Source: Timema cristinae (lineage: Eukaryota > Arthropoda > Insecta > Phasmatodea > Timematidae). From it: a DNA stretch of 64,000 nucleotides. The stretch is from NCBI GenBank assembly GCA_039000515.1, contig JBCFYV010000012.1, positions 115,393,949-115,457,948 on the forward strand, in the 5' to 3' direction. Of this stretch, positions 34,961-48,101 are shown one piece after another. Under the pieces are notes generated by a model. That model did no database searches and was not told the origin of the DNA. It saw only the letters and a program-made list of their open reading frames with translations. Numbering within the stretch: the first letter of the stretch is position 1; every line of letters starts with the position of its first letter. Made by a program: the position numbers and the translations under genes.

Positions 34961-36020
34961 CACTGTGGGGAAAATATGGGAGGGAGGATACACAAGTTCC
35001 ATGATGTCACTATCAGTAAATGAGCGCGAGTTCCCATCATTGATGCCTGCGCACAACGCCAAGAGGGAGATAAAACGGGGGGTAGGGAACACCACATGAC
35101 TACTCAGAGCGCTTCTTTATCTGAGTTTTAGCGCCTGCGCAACGTCCGCTATTTGGCGAAAGTCAGCCGAACTATAAGTCATTCACGAGCTAAGTTTACC
35201 TGGATGACAGCTCGAAATGTTATTAGAAGTAATCCCTACGCCAACAGCTGACACCTATCACTTTGGATGACTGTAATGAAAACAGATGGTAATAAATTAA
35301 TGTGATAGTTAACCACAGTAATTTAAACCAATATTATTTATATATTTAGTTGAGGTCGAACACAAAGTTTATTTATAGTTTTATTCCACCTAAAAAAAAT
35401 ATTCACACCACTTTCACAAAAACTTCTAACGAACATAGCTTCAAAATGATGACCGACAAATTTAAACCATGTGGTTGAACATGACGGTAAACAAGTTTTT
35501 TACAATGATGCAGACACGCAGTTGATGAAAATATTTTATTCAGTTAAATATTTCAAAATACGATAAAATAATCATGAAATCATTTATTGTATGTAAAAAA
35601 ATTACAGCAATTTTCTCTTTTCCAAGTAAATACGATAACTGTATTAAAAAATATTGATGTGTGCACTATATTACACAAAATCAGTAACGTTCCAAAACGA
35701 AAAATAAGTACTTTTAATGATGTTTAAAATATTGTTTCGAGTTGGATAAAATGAAATTATTTGAAAAAATGAAATAGTATGAGAAAACTTAAGTTTACGT
35801 TATTTTAAATGTAATATATAACAAGTAATTAAATATCTTTGCAATTATAACAAAATTGTGATCTTTTACAAGTGTTGGCAACCCAAAATCTAAACATATG
35901 ATTTTCGAACTGTCATTCAGGTAAAAACCTATCGTGAACGGAATATATGCAATATTCCGAGGAAACAGTCTTGTTTTTTCTTGTTAGTGTTAGCGGAGTG
36001 ACGGTGTGCTCGGGGGACTC
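34884..36020. promoter_or_regulatory. candidate divergent promoter region
   Basis: In an AT-rich setting, 34.9-35.22 kb is unusually GC-rich with many CG dinucleotides, and 35.97-36.05 kb is again GC-rich just before the ATG of the 68-residue gene. A possible non-coding first exon of the minus-strand gene lies at its low-coordinate end, with a good donor (CTACAT|GTAAGTGT, exon ending at 34884). This fits two genes transcribed away from each other. No TATA box stands out. Inference from composition and splice sites only. Confidence 0.35.
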
Positions 36021-36702
36021 ATGAACGGTGCTAGTTTCCCGGTAAAACGGGGTAAGTGTAACAGCATTTTAATAGGTGGCGGAGGTTATGGGGTGAACAT
36101 GTTTGTAGCACAGTACAAAAGGAAGTTGTACGAATATTTGTTGATATCTAAAATCATAGAACAAGTTTTTAAATAAATCAGCATTTAAATTATATTCAGA
36201 AAACTATATTTTTCTCCCGTTTGTATGGAAAATAATTGTCAAATATTAAGTAGTCGTTGAGAAAGTAATTTTTTCAAGCATTTTTCTATCCTGGCTGCTA
36301 TCTTTTCAATTTTATTTCTATTTATTTTCCGTTATTGCCATGGAGTACAAGTCAAATGTTTTAGTTGTATGCGATCCTCATGAATGCAGGATATAATAAC
36401 AATGCACACTGTACAGTATCAACAGATTGCTATTTTTCTTTTCAATGTTTATGTATTTTATGTCTGGGTGTGTATTTTATATTTATATGTTACGTATGAA
36501 TTTTAGTTAATTATCTGTACATGCAGGAATTTGTGTCTCCTCCTCAATTTTTGTATCTCTAGAGAACCACCACTGGGTTATAGGCACGAAACTATTATAT
36601 ATACGGAAAGGACATCCCTATGCTGTAACGTTGCCAGAAAGTGAAGCCAGCCACGCTGCCCTCACGGACAGTTGGATCAAGCCGCTGTATGACACAGTAT
36701 GA
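36021..36702 (+). CDS. two-exon gene for an unrecognised 68-residue protein
   Basis: Exon 1 coding is 36021-36051 (ATG through MNGASFPVKR plus one base), with donor CGGG|GTAAGTGT. Exon 2 coding is 36527-36702, with acceptor TGTACATGCAG. The split Gly codon (G|GA) keeps the frame, and the reading runs 57 codons to TGA at 36700-36702. Segments seen: ICVSSSIFVSLENHHWVIGT, KLLYIRKGHPYAVTLPESEA, then a C-terminus DSWIKPLYDTV. AATAAA at 36824-36829 gives a polyadenylation signal about 120 bases after the stop. The protein is compact, mixed in charge, and has no clear membrane helix or signal peptide; the short hydrophobic patch CVSSSIFVSL is weak. I do not recognise the family. It is too short per exon to appear as a long open frame, but splice sites, phase, stop and poly(A) signal all fit. 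It could be a complete conserved micro-protein, or the 3' end of something with further upstream exons. Confidence 0.68.
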
Positions 36703-36823
36703 AAATCGGACACCGGCTTAAAACGGGAATCATAGAGAAAAAAGGAACGCACGTTCACTTGAATTAGAATACAACCCGATTGAGAGCTTTTAGATACTTT
36801 AAGAAAGTAGGGTGTAAATGTTG

Positions 36824-36829
36824 AATAAA
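36824..36829 (+). terminator. AATAAA polyadenylation signal
   Basis: Consensus hexamer located 122 bases after the TGA of the 68-residue gene, on the same strand. It supports a short 3' UTR ending near 36850. Confidence 0.55.
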
Positions 36830-38035
36830 TTTGCGTTATTTTATGTAAAACCCATCAAAAATTACTTAGTATTTCGGGTAATAACAAGTGTCTTAAAATG
36901 AAATTCAGCTGAAAATATGTATTGTTGTTGTTAATATTAATAAATTAGCTTAAAATTACAGTATATTAAAGCTAAAATTTATATATGATCTTTTTTTTTT
37001 AGTATTTTAGTTTTTTTAAACCCATAGAAGCTTTGTTGTAACTTACCTAACTTTAGTAAATTGTGAAAATATGAACTTTTACGTACAGAACAATTCCGTT
37101 TGGGAGGGGTAGAATGGTAAAATACTTTCTTTCTCGGTTTATTAAGTGCATTATACATATAACATATAAGTTATATAACTCATAGGCTATATAATCATGA
37201 AAATAATATTATGCTATAGTTGTTTACACTGTTTTGCCACGCTTTGCATAATATAGTAAAATTAAACTTGACTACAATAATTACGTTGTAATTATTCTTT
37301 CCCCACCTGTTGTGGCTGCCACATGCACTGCAAGACAAAACCATCTTTCCATGTCAAAAATAATCACAGGCTCATGCCTACAACTGTTCGTTAAGAAATT
37401 CCAGCAGCCACGCGTCGCCCTGAATCACTCTATCTCCTATCCCCAACATTCCTAAGGTCCAGATCGGCTTCATCTGCGCGTCAAGATAGCTCCTCAATAT
37501 AAATACATAGCGTCATGGTTCTTGGGTCTTTATTTACGATTAATTAATTATTATTATTTTATTGCTACTATTATTATCTTTTACTAGAAAAAATCAAACC
37601 TATATTTTTTACTTATAATGATAACATAGTTTACTCACTTAATATTCATTATCTGGGTGCTCTGTACAACAAACTCTAATTTTACCATAATGTTGACTAT
37701 TTTAATATCCTTATCATCAAAATTACTTGGGTTTATTAAATTTATTAGGTACCTCTTCATTAATTAAGAACGAGAGTTATTAAAGGAAAAAAACATTTGA
37801 GTGGCCATTATATTGAAACGGATAATCAAATCTAAACTTTCGGCCTACGTCCCAAGAATGTCCCTGCCAATTTTAATAATTATTGCTCCTCACATTTGAT
37901 AGTTATTGCGGAACAAATGGACCAAATTCTAAATGATTAAGTTTAAGTCAGTACCTTGCTCCGCTCAGTTAATCAACTATTTCAGCAATGTTGGATAGGG
38001 TGGTTTTAACTCTTGTTATTTTTCTTTCTGACAAT
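36830..38035. other. intergenic, no supported gene
   Basis: AT-rich apart from a GC-richer patch at 37300-37480 that I cannot explain. Confidence 0.4.
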
Positions 38036-38039
38036 AACT

Positions 38040-38325
38040 GGTTGACCTTGGCGGTCTTGGACTAAAGTGCTCGTCAAGGTCCCGATAATCATGGGTTCAA
38101 ACCCATCTGAAGCCAACGGATTTTTCGTGAGCGAGAAACATTCATAGCACAACTTCTGTTAAGGGTAAGTAAAGCTGTTGGTTCCATGTAAATTGTGGCA
38201 TGTAAAAGAACCCTTGACGGTATGGGAAAATACCTGTCCAGGAAAAATTGGTAGGTACGTTTACTCGCGTTCGTATAAATTCTCGCGTGCTGATTTAATC
38301 AGTCAGTTCAGAAAGTCCACTTTAA
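38040..38325 (+). mobile_element. tRNA-derived SINE, family 4
   Basis: Head GACCTTGGCGGTCTTGGACT and CATGGGTTCAAACCCATC, body GGATTTTTCGTGAGCGAG and TAGCACAACTTC, end TCAGTTCAGAAAGTCCACTT. The copy at 42.59-42.87 kb has the same order on the other strand. Confidence 0.8.
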
Positions 38326-39659
38326 ATACCTTAAATAAATGTTTTTAAAAAAAATCACTCTGAATTTCTCGCCCTCTATTCGCTGATTAACTGCATATGT
38401 ATTCCTTAAGCCAACGGTTCTCAAACTTGTTATACCAAAAGAGACCTTGTTACACCAGAAAATATATAGCTGAAGCCCTAATAAAAAAAACATTCAATAA
38501 CGACAGTTAAATTTTACTACTATAAAGTACAAAACTAACTGAAATGATCACAAGACTGGTTGCGCATTTGGCAAATATCCTTTATTCAGATTGTAATGAT
38601 AATTTTTTATATTTAATATTTTTTTCCAAATTTAAATATTTATTTTCATTTTCGGTATAATTTGTTAGAATAGTAATGTATTTTCATACCTCTATTGTGA
38701 TGTAGGCCTACCTATCTCTATGTATAGTGTGCTTCTTTTGTTTAGATGTTGATTAACAATCTCAATCTCAAAATGGCCGTCTTGACGTTACTTGTTTATT
38801 GTATGCCTCTATTTCTCAATAAGTAAACTAATAAAACTATCTCTAATATACTTGGCATTTATTAAATAATCCTAACATAATTTTCTTTATTTATTCAGCC
38901 ATTTTGTTTTATTTAATTTAAATACTATATCATTCTATTTGGCAGCCATATCACACTAGCACTGTGTTAATTTCATATACTATCTTTTTCTGTAATCAGC
39001 TTTTAAAATTTTCCATAATTATGCCATCTTCCTTTTGATTGGGACGGGGAAGTCCTGCCTGATAAATGGACGGGGAAATCCTGAGTGACACCACTGTGTT
39101 GAAAACTCAACTTGGAAGAGTGTGATTTGGAAAAATCGAAACATTATTTAAATAGTTTTTGAATAAAATTGGCATAATATATTATCTAAAGACTAAGGAC
39201 ATATTTTCAGAATTAAATAAATAAATATATAAAGAAATTGCCCTGTGTAAAGACATGTGTAATTAGCCATTGCTTAACGTTTTTAATTAAACTTTCTAGT
39301 CATTCTCACCTTTAGTGAAATATTAAGTTGGGTAATGCTAATGTGTCTCATTCATACATTCTAGTCATTATCTTATGTGATTATTTTGATAATTTGTCAT
39401 TGTACGCCTACTATATTTGTGCCAAAACAAATACTGTTATTCTCTTGTAACATTACTATTATAAAAGATACCAACTTCATTTCAGAGGACACTACAAATT
39501 CACCTTGATCTTAGCTCACCTCATCTGACTACAGCCGTTGGCCGGGTCAGTTTAGTAAAATTAATACCTCCATCTTCCTCTTTCATTACACCATTCCTCT
39601 TTTCTCACTTTTAACACATTCTGTTATCTGCTTCCCTCACCTTTATTAGTTTTTCTTAG

Positions 39660-40150
39660 TTTTTTTTTTTTTTTTTAGCATCCACGTCTTTCTATTCCAT
39701 TTGGTTATACGCTTTCCTACATTCTTTTTCTTTGGTATTCTCTCCTTTTCCATCCTCATTACAGGACCACACCATTTCATGTAGTCCCTGTACTCTCCCT
39801 CGGATAATTTCATTCCTAATCATGTTTTCCTCTGAAGCTAACACGCTCCTCACAAACTTCATTCCCTTGACCTACTGTATTTTCAGTGTATTGTTTAAAA
39901 TTAATTTACTTTTTTTTTTAAATAAAAGATTTAGCATTGTGTCTTTTACTACCCTTTTTGGGCCTTTGTGCTAAATACACTAATGTGTTAGGAATTATAA
40001 AGGTTGACTTTAAGGAAGTGTACTCGCATTTGTGTGGTGTGTGGAAAAACTACCCTGACTGAGTACACCTGACAAGGATCAAACCCTGATCTCCCAGTCT
40101 TTACCAGTATTGGGAGTGAGATGCCTTAGAGCTATACAGCCAATAAGCAT
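39660..40150 (-). mobile_element. two degenerate SINE family 1 copies
   Basis: A partial tail at 39675-39720 and a longer, diverged copy at about 39930-40150 (TAGCATTGTGTCTTTTACTA, GGATCAAACCCTGATCTCCC), both minus. Confidence 0.55.
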
Positions 40151-41840
40151 ATGGAAAAAAAACAAAAAAAAACTGTTAGATATGATTCTGAGACGAGATT
40201 TTGTGGTTTTGTATGTTAAGGCCAAATGATAGTTTCCACCTTGGTTCAAAAAATCAGTTTTCTATGTTAAAACAAATTACACATCTATTTTGAATCCTTT
40301 CTGGAAAGAAAAAGTAAAAAAAAAAAAAAAGTATATTGTGTAATCACTGTATTTATTATGGCACTGAAAAAAAAAAGTTCATAGTGAGGTAAAGGAACAT
40401 TATTTCAAGTTGAACATTATTGACAGGTGGTGATAAAAAAATAAAACACATCCTGGGTTGTGATTTAACCTTCTTTTTTAAAAAAATCACTATCTTCTTT
40501 GCCATAATTTTCCCAACATAAAAAAGGCACTTGATTTACTTAAACACACATACAATTTAATAACCACAACATCACCAATTTATAAATTTTAATTAGCTAA
40601 CAAACTTATTTGGATTCTAAGCATATCAAAATCAAATATCTTTACAGTAAACTAAGTATTTTAGTTAAAGTCTGCTTAGAAATTAGAAATATCATCAAAC
40701 CAAATATTGTAAAAGATTTGTCAATAGCACCAGAAATATTAAATACAAAGCTACCTTAAAGTACCTCAATAAAGAGGAAGAACATATATAAAAAACAATA
40801 AGATAATGTTTTTAAGTTCACACCTCTACCCTATATCTTTGATTCTTAGAAGCAGTTTTTTTTAAAATTTAAATATCTCTAAAAACAAGGCGCGTCTTGG
40901 AATCGATGGTGTCTTAAAATTGAAGTTATTTTACAACCAACGCTCTCAATGGCTCAGTAGATATATTATGGGGTAGTAAAGATAAAGACGGCTCAAAAGA
41001 ATCAAGACTCTGAATGTGGAGTAGACTGATACGGATTCAGATGTAGATATCAACGGCTTAGATACCTGTTGATAAATAAGGTACTAATGTTTTTAATAAA
41101 TTGAATTGGCCAATAAAAACATTTCTTAGATATAGGATATTTTAGAGTTTTATTTTTATTTATTTTCTTATAATCAAAGTTTTTTTTTCTTCTGTTGGTG
41201 TGATTGAAAAATTAAGGTGTGTTTTCGAATCAAAGAAATAGAGTAGGTCTATAAATTTAGATAATATAAAATGATGTACCTTAAAAACAAAAAGAATGTT
41301 TTCCTTGATAAGTATAGTCAACCCCTATTTTTATAAATAAGTTTAGTGTTGCAATTTCAAATGTAATAAGTGTATAAGAAAAATAAAAAATATTTATTTA
41401 TACAACTATCAGTTTTATACAAAAGATGTATATAGTCTCAGTACAAGTTCTTGGTAATTGTGAACAGATTAAATCAGTTTTTTTTCCCCAATATAAAAAT
41501 TACTGCCCCAAGAAGGCAATCTTTCAGTTTGTTTCGTAAACAACTTTACACATTTTATATAAAAAAATTGCTTGGCTATTTTCCATATGTTCAGCATATT
41601 GTACTTTGTGTATAAATATATTACTTGTTGTTTATCAACAAATGCTTTGATACACTGCCCCCACATCCAAATATAAGATTAAATGTGAGCAAATATGTGC
41701 CTCGATTTACAAGTATTTGTTCATAAGGCACTATTCCCACCCTGTTATTAGCTGCGCTATAATGGGAACATAATTAATAAAACACTCTTGCGCCCTTCTC
41801 GTTTTAACTCAACATTAGGTGCTTTCTTACATCCTCAAAA
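40151..41840. other. intergenic, AT-rich
   Basis: No gene, RNA or repeat structure that I can support. Confidence 0.5.
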
Positions 41841-41849
41841 CATTTTGTA

Positions 41850-42350
41850 CCCTTGCGCAGATATCAAAGAAATATATGAACACAAAAAATAAGTTTTTTA
41901 ACAGTCAAAAGTATATAATATAATATTAACTCGTTACTATCTACACTAATTGGCACAAAATATATTACAGTGTTCAAATGTTTAACAATATTTACATAGA
42001 AAAATAACTTGGCCAAAATAAAGAATATATTTACTTAAAAGAAGTTTTTAATGAGATACATAAATTATTAAAGAAATATCTACTGTCATACATGTTTGAA
42101 AACAACGAATAAAATTAAGGGTGCACCAAGACCATATTATTGTATTAAAAGCAAAACCAAACTTCCCAGAAATTCCTGACAAATATAAGTTTGAACATTT
42201 TTTAATTGTTTTTGTATAAGGACAAAAAAAAAATGTGACGATGAGAAGAATACTAAATATATTTGTACTTTGATGGTAAATTAAATTATTACTTCAATAT
42301 GTAGATCAATGACTACAGATTTCTAGCATGTTAACACCATTTGTGCATTA
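41850..42350. repeat. diverged duplicate, copy 1 of a 0.4-0.5 kb block
   Basis: CACTAATTGGCACAAAATAT, CAATATTTACATAGAAAAAT and CCAAAATAAAGAATATATTT follow the same order and spacing as the block at 45.36-45.86 kb. Confidence 0.6.
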
Positions 42351-42584
42351 TGTGCATATAAGCAAACTATGGTCAAAAATTTAAAATAAACTTCTAATTT
42401 AAAAGCCAAGAAACTAAATGGAAAATAACGCTTTGCACACCCCTAATAAATTGCTGCTACAGAATAATCGTAGCAAGTTAAACCTTTTAAAACAAAACAC
42501 AATATTCAATTAACGGCAATTATGATGCACATTGTTAGTTTAAAATGCCAGCATTAAGTGTTTAATTTAATTTATTTGAGGTAA

Positions 42585-42872
42585 TTAATGAACACTTTCT
42601 GAATCGACCAATTATATCAGCACATGAGAATTTCTGCAAGTTATAGAAAAAGGGCCTACCCGTTTTCTCGGCAAGATATTTTAACATACCTTCCAAGGTA
42701 TTTTTACAAGCCACAATCAGCAAAGGACCGATTCCTCTGCGTATCCTCCATAGGAAGTTGTGCTACAGATTTTTATCGCTCAAGAAAAATCCATCGACCC
42801 CAGCTGGGTTTGAACCGACAAACAACGGGTCCTGAGGTAAACACTTTACCGCAAGGCCATCAAGGTCAAAGT
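42585..42872 (-). mobile_element. SINE family 4, complete copy
   Basis: Minus orientation: head CTTTGACCTTGATGGCCTTG and GGTTCAAACCCAGCTGGGG, body TTTTTCTTGAGCGATAAA and TAGCACAACTTCC, end ATTCAGAAAGTGTTCATT. Confidence 0.8.
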
Positions 42873-43455
42873 TAAGTTTATCATATTGTGAAGGAGTGAC
42901 TTAATATTAGTTTAGTTTCTTGGAAATGTTAAAAAATGTTTTAGTCTGCGGCAATTGGGGATATGCCCACGAAACTCCCTCTGAAATTATTGGCTAGCTA
43001 GGGCCTTGATACAGTATGAAAATAATGTAAAATGCAGTCAAATAAAGGCATAGCTATGGTCAGTTTAAAACTTATAAATAAAGAAAAAAACACCAAATGG
43101 CTTTATTAAATTTAACAATGAAAGGAAGATAGAAGGGTAAGGTCTACACACCACAAAACTAGGCCTCAAAGTTCACAATTAAAACACAAAAAAAGACACA
43201 ACTATGTGATTTTCAAGGTAGGTACATCAGTCCTCGTCTTCAGCAGAAGAGAGTCAAACACAGGCCTGACTGTGGCAGCATGGTTATAGGTTGGTCATGG
43301 TCACTTGGATACTCTTGTTGCTTGTTTCTTTATTAAAAAAAAAAGTTTAAGCTTGGATTCTACAACTGTCTGTTCAAACTTGTGTCTTTATTCTTGGTAG
43401 TTGGATAGAATGTTGTATTTATATTAGGGCCTATAGTTAAATATTGAACTATAAT

Positions 43456-43668
43456 ATAAATACAATTGTTTCTACAGAAATTAATGACTTTTGTGAGCAA
43501 GCCTTCTTGGAAGAAAGGGACAGAAGGTTATATGAGGTCAAGACTAGGAGGGTGCCTGTATTTGGTTATATATTGGTGAAAAAGTTTTCATATACAAAGC
43601 TGGAAAGAATACAACTATTGGGGAGGACAAGCATTTATTCTAGTACTATAGCACAAGTCAAAATCTGA
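43456..43668 (+). other. exon-like stretch, unassigned
   Basis: Acceptor-like TTGTTTCTACAG followed by an open frame reading EINDFCEQAFLEERDRRLYE and VKTRRVPVFGYILVKK, stop at 43668. The first 30 codons look protein-like, the rest less so. It may be a transposon fragment. No flanking exon identified. Confidence 0.25.
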
Positions 43669-44085
43669 ATAATTTGTTTGTGCATGAAGTGCTATTAGTA
43701 TGTCAGAATCATTGGGGTTAGTTTCAAAATGGTCATTAATATCTATGTATATAAAAAAGTGAAATAAAACATTCCAGCCATCTTGTGATTCCTAGATAAA
43801 TATTAATCTGGCCGATAAAATGTATTTATCCATCACGTTTTATCGGGAGGGGAGGGGTGGTGTTTAAGTGCCTGATAACTTCTATCTGAAAGTTAAAATT
43901 GGCGTTGTCATAGTGACGCATTGTTTTTCATGAGGTTTCACCTATCAGAATATGTTTTCAGGTTAAAATCTTGGTTCAAATATTTAGTAGGTACAGACCC
44001 GGGCCCTAACTATATATAAAGTTAGAATATTTAAATTTACACTTTTATCAAAACTGACAAGCTATTTGTAGAGCTATAGTTTTTA

Positions 44086-44102
44086 ATATATAATATATAT
44101 AT

Positions 44103-44134
<32 letters not shown>

Positions 44135-44137
44135 AAA

Positions 44138-44180
<43 letters not shown>
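44086..44180. repeat. (TA)n microsatellite
   Basis: Two long alternating TA runs separated by AAATAACTA. Confidence 0.95.
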
Positions 44181-44182
<2 letters not shown>

Positions 44183-44691
44183 GTGAGTACAATAAATGAA
44201 ATTTTGTAAACGTTGTACCAAACTCTTGGCCACAATTAGTACTTAGAAGACAAACAAGATTCTATGCCCACATGACACTTATCTATTCACTCGCACTCGT
44301 TTGGCCGCCATTATTTAACAAATGTTGAGCGTTGTATCCATTATTCAGTTTGTAGCGGTAGCAGCAGGGTTTATACACATGCGTGCACCAGTAAAAACAG
44401 TACCAACTTTGCGTTTTCTGCATAAAAATATATTTATCCTACAGGTAGCTAGCTATCCGGCAGATAAATTCAGTTCATAATAAGTGTAGAGTAGTAAAGT
44501 TGCTGAACCATTTTTTTTTTTTTTTTTGTGAATCAAGAAACGAGCAATACGTATCTAAGTGAGAATGATCTACCTCTAGCCATGCTGCCATAATCAGCCT
44601 GTATTTTACTCTCTCAGCTAAAAATTACATAATGATGTTTTGTTGTGTTTTAGTTGTGAACTTTGAGGCCTACAGTTTTCTGGTGTGTATT

Positions 44692-44989
44692 ATTACTATT
44701 GTTATTATCACCGCGTCTTACTACCCGTTCGGGTTATATACACTTACACTAATGTGTAATGGTAGGGTGATTGTGAGATGAAATGGTGGACCTACAGTTT
44801 AACGTGGAATCCGAACCACGGTGGAGGCCTGGCATTCCCCACATTCACAAGTTGTGATTAATACACGTCTTGTCAGAGGTGAAGGAAGGGTTTGGAAATC
44901 AGATAAATCTGTGCCGGGAGCGAGGATTGAACCCCGGACCACCAGCACAGAAGTCTGACACTTTACCCCTAGACTACCAGGCCACCGAC
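44692..44989 (-). mobile_element. tRNA-derived SINE, family 2, complete
   Basis: Minus orientation with tail (CACCGCGTCTTACTACCCG), body and a full head (GATTGAACCCCGGACCACC, CCCTAGACTACCAGGCCACC). Flanks TTCTGGTGTGTATT (44678-44691) and TTCTGGGGTGTATT (44990-45003), a 14-bp target duplication with one mismatch. Confidence 0.9.
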
Positions 44990-45359
44990 TTCTGGGGTGT
45001 ATTCCTTGCCCTTCTACACTACTTCCAAAGTTTAATTTCGTACTTATAACTAATTATTGTTAATGTCTTAACATTGTTAATTTTGAATATTTGTTATAGT
45101 ATATAAATCTAACTGTAGATGAATAAAATCCTATATTTCTTGAATCCAAATATAAAATTTTCTTTTCAGACTCTAATCCAAATTAGGATCTTTGAATAAT
45201 TATACGTAACAATTTTGTGTTTAAATGTCAGAAGTTAATGTCATTTGTAAGGGAAGATTCAGCCAAGATACATAAAGCTAAATGAATAGAATTTGCAAGA
45301 ATAGCTTATTGTGCTTTTAAAAATGGAAGCAATGTATAAACGAAACAGAATACAACGGG

Positions 45360-45860
45360 AGTGGGGGATCGATGCCCTCATGAAAGCAATTTTGCAGTAT
45401 TTACAGATATATAACTCATTATTATGTACACTAATTGGCGTAAAATATATTTGTGTTCAAAGGTTCAACAATATTTACAATTAAATGTAACACAACCAAA
45501 ATAAAGAATCTATTTCTTTAAGAGTTAAAACTAAGTTTTATTAAGTAACATTTAATAATGTTAGAAAACAATGAAAAAAAGAATCAAGGGTGTGCAAAAT
45601 ACAGTTATTTTATTCAAAGACATTAAATAGATTAATAATTCCTGACTTTTAAGACATAAATATTTTTAATGTTTTGTCTTTAGAAAAACAATAAGAATGA
45701 CTATGGGACCAGACTTTGTCCTCAGCTGAAAAATTAAATTATTAACTGTAATATTTCTGATGTATTGGAAAGAAGGCACAGGAAATATTTATAGAAACAC
45801 CCATCTATATCAATGTTTCCAATAATTTCTTCCCAATATAACACAATTTATTTCAAAAGT
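45360..45860. repeat. diverged duplicate, copy 2 of the 0.4-0.5 kb block
   Basis: CACTAATTGGCGTAAAATAT, CAACAATATTTACAATTAAA and CCAAAATAAAGAATCTATTT correspond to the 41.85 kb block. Confidence 0.6.
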
Positions 45861-48101
45861 GAAGAAGGAGTTTGCCTTAAGGAAATATAATATTTGATTC
45901 AATTCTACTGATGTTTTAGAATGTAAGCATTAATAGTAATGTACTTAACAGCGAGGAATGACTAAAAGTGAAAATAAACTTGTATTTTAAATGTTAATGT
46001 TTCATTATTCTTTTGCAAAACTTTGCAGTTAATTTTTTTTTTTCAAAGCGAAATCAAATCAAAGTAGTATCGCAAACAAAACCAATATTTTGTTAAAGCT
46101 TGGCACCAGTGGCGTTTGCTATTCTATTTAATTGTCATGACTATTTACATTATTAAAAAAAGAAGAAGAAAAAGAATGACTTTTTGAAGTAATTTCTTAA
46201 CACAATTTTACTATTTTATTTTTTTAGTTTAAGGAAGCTAAAATAATGTGTTTTCATACAAATCTATAAAAATCCCTATTTTCAATAGCATAAAATTGTG
46301 ATTTCAAGTCAAGACTTTGTATATTTGGATTCGAGATATTTGTTTGAGATTTTCACAAATCTATAATTTCTCAAATACCATAGGATTTAATAGTTTTGAA
46401 GATTCAAACATTATATCTTTAAATCAAACCAAAAAGTGCTAAATCCCTTAAAATGTTTCTGATCTTATCTCTCTTGTTAGGATATGTATCTCGGTCATCT
46501 TGTAGTGAAGGTTATTAAAAATATTTCTTACTGACCATATCAATTAAACAAACTTAACGTTAAAAAGAAACTACAAATTAATAAAGATATCAAGTGACTT
46601 CCCCTAGTTTATACATTATATACAATCACGGCTAAGTTTAACATAACCACAATTATTTATTGTAACATGTTGCGCGTGTAACTATTCGTGGTCTTCATAC
46701 CACCCATTCATTATTATTCTATTAAACGAACATATATACAATGAGTAAATAAAAATGACAAATGGCTTGATTCAATCAAAATAATATTGAAAGAAACATG
46801 AATGAAAGTTATATATATATGAGAACCAGTGTACATGAAGTTGTAAAGTCCAGGGTCTGACTCGGAATACTAATAAAACACGTTGACTTCTGTGCATTTA
46901 GTGAACATTACCATTTAAACAGATATTCATTGGTTCCTTAGTATGAAGCGTCTTATGTGAGTCAACTATAACTGTAATGGCAAGTAAAATATGTGGCCGA
47001 TTAAAACATGAGAAATTGAAAGCTCCAGTCAATAAAAGATAAAAACAAGTACCACACTATATTTAAAACAGCGTGGAAACATTGTACAGTCATGTAGTAT
47101 GATAGACAGGAAAATCAAAACATGGACGATAGTTAAATTAGGCCTTGATGGAAACACATACGCTTTTCTCTTGAGTTCTTCACATACGCTTCACACTTAT
47201 GATCACTTTCACAGTTAAATTGATTAGAAGATGTAGTGTGAAGAGTGTGAGTAGAAATAAAGAGAATAATGTATTTGTTTTCATAAAGGTATCACATAGC
47301 TAATACATCCTTTCGAGACTCCCTTATCGCACACACTACCATTTTACATAAATGAAATTTTTAAAAAAGTTTGTTGGGGGTATTTTTAATCAGTCCTCGT
47401 GGGTTTAGGGAAACAATTCAGCAGTTTTTTTTTTTTTTTTTTTTTGTAAAAGTCATTTCTGAGGGGTGGGAAAAAGAGAGAATTCAAAATTCAAGTTGGA
47501 AGTAACTGAAATCAACTCAATTTTTTTTTTTGGTCAAACCTCAAAAAATCTATCACTTGGAATTTTCAAATTTATTTCTAAAATTAAATAAAGTCTTTAC
47601 TATCTTACTATTATCATTAGACACACCTAAATTTTGCAAGACATGTTTTCGGGAACTTTACTTAAAGCATTAAAATACGTATCAAAACATATTAATAATT
47701 TTTGTGTCTCTCACATGATTCGAGGATTTGAGCATCCCTCTCTAGTTAAAATTGTTATAAGTTATATATCAAGTTATCATTAGAACTGATTGAAATCATT
47801 AACTTCATTTTTAATAAATAGTATACATATTCTTCATATTTTTAACTATAGTTTCAATCCAAGAAAAAATATGTTATCCATTTTTAACTAATTTTTGACA
47901 CAAAATAAAATTTATAAAATGTGTATTACTTTATTTTTGTAAAATTTTTGATCATGTTGATCAATTAAAATCTCTAGTGATATATTTAATTTTTAGATGT
48001 TTATGTGAATAGAAACTGCTGACCTGTCTCCATCAACTCCACTTTGGTGTCACCTACAAGGTAAAGAGCGCCACACAAAAGAATCGGACCCTGGCTCAGT
48101 G
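45861..48101 (-). other. 3' flank and probable 3' UTR of arrow
   Basis: AT-rich, no other gene. Several minus-strand AATAAA hexamers occur, so the poly(A) site cannot be chosen. A long T run at about 47426-47445. Confidence 0.4.
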
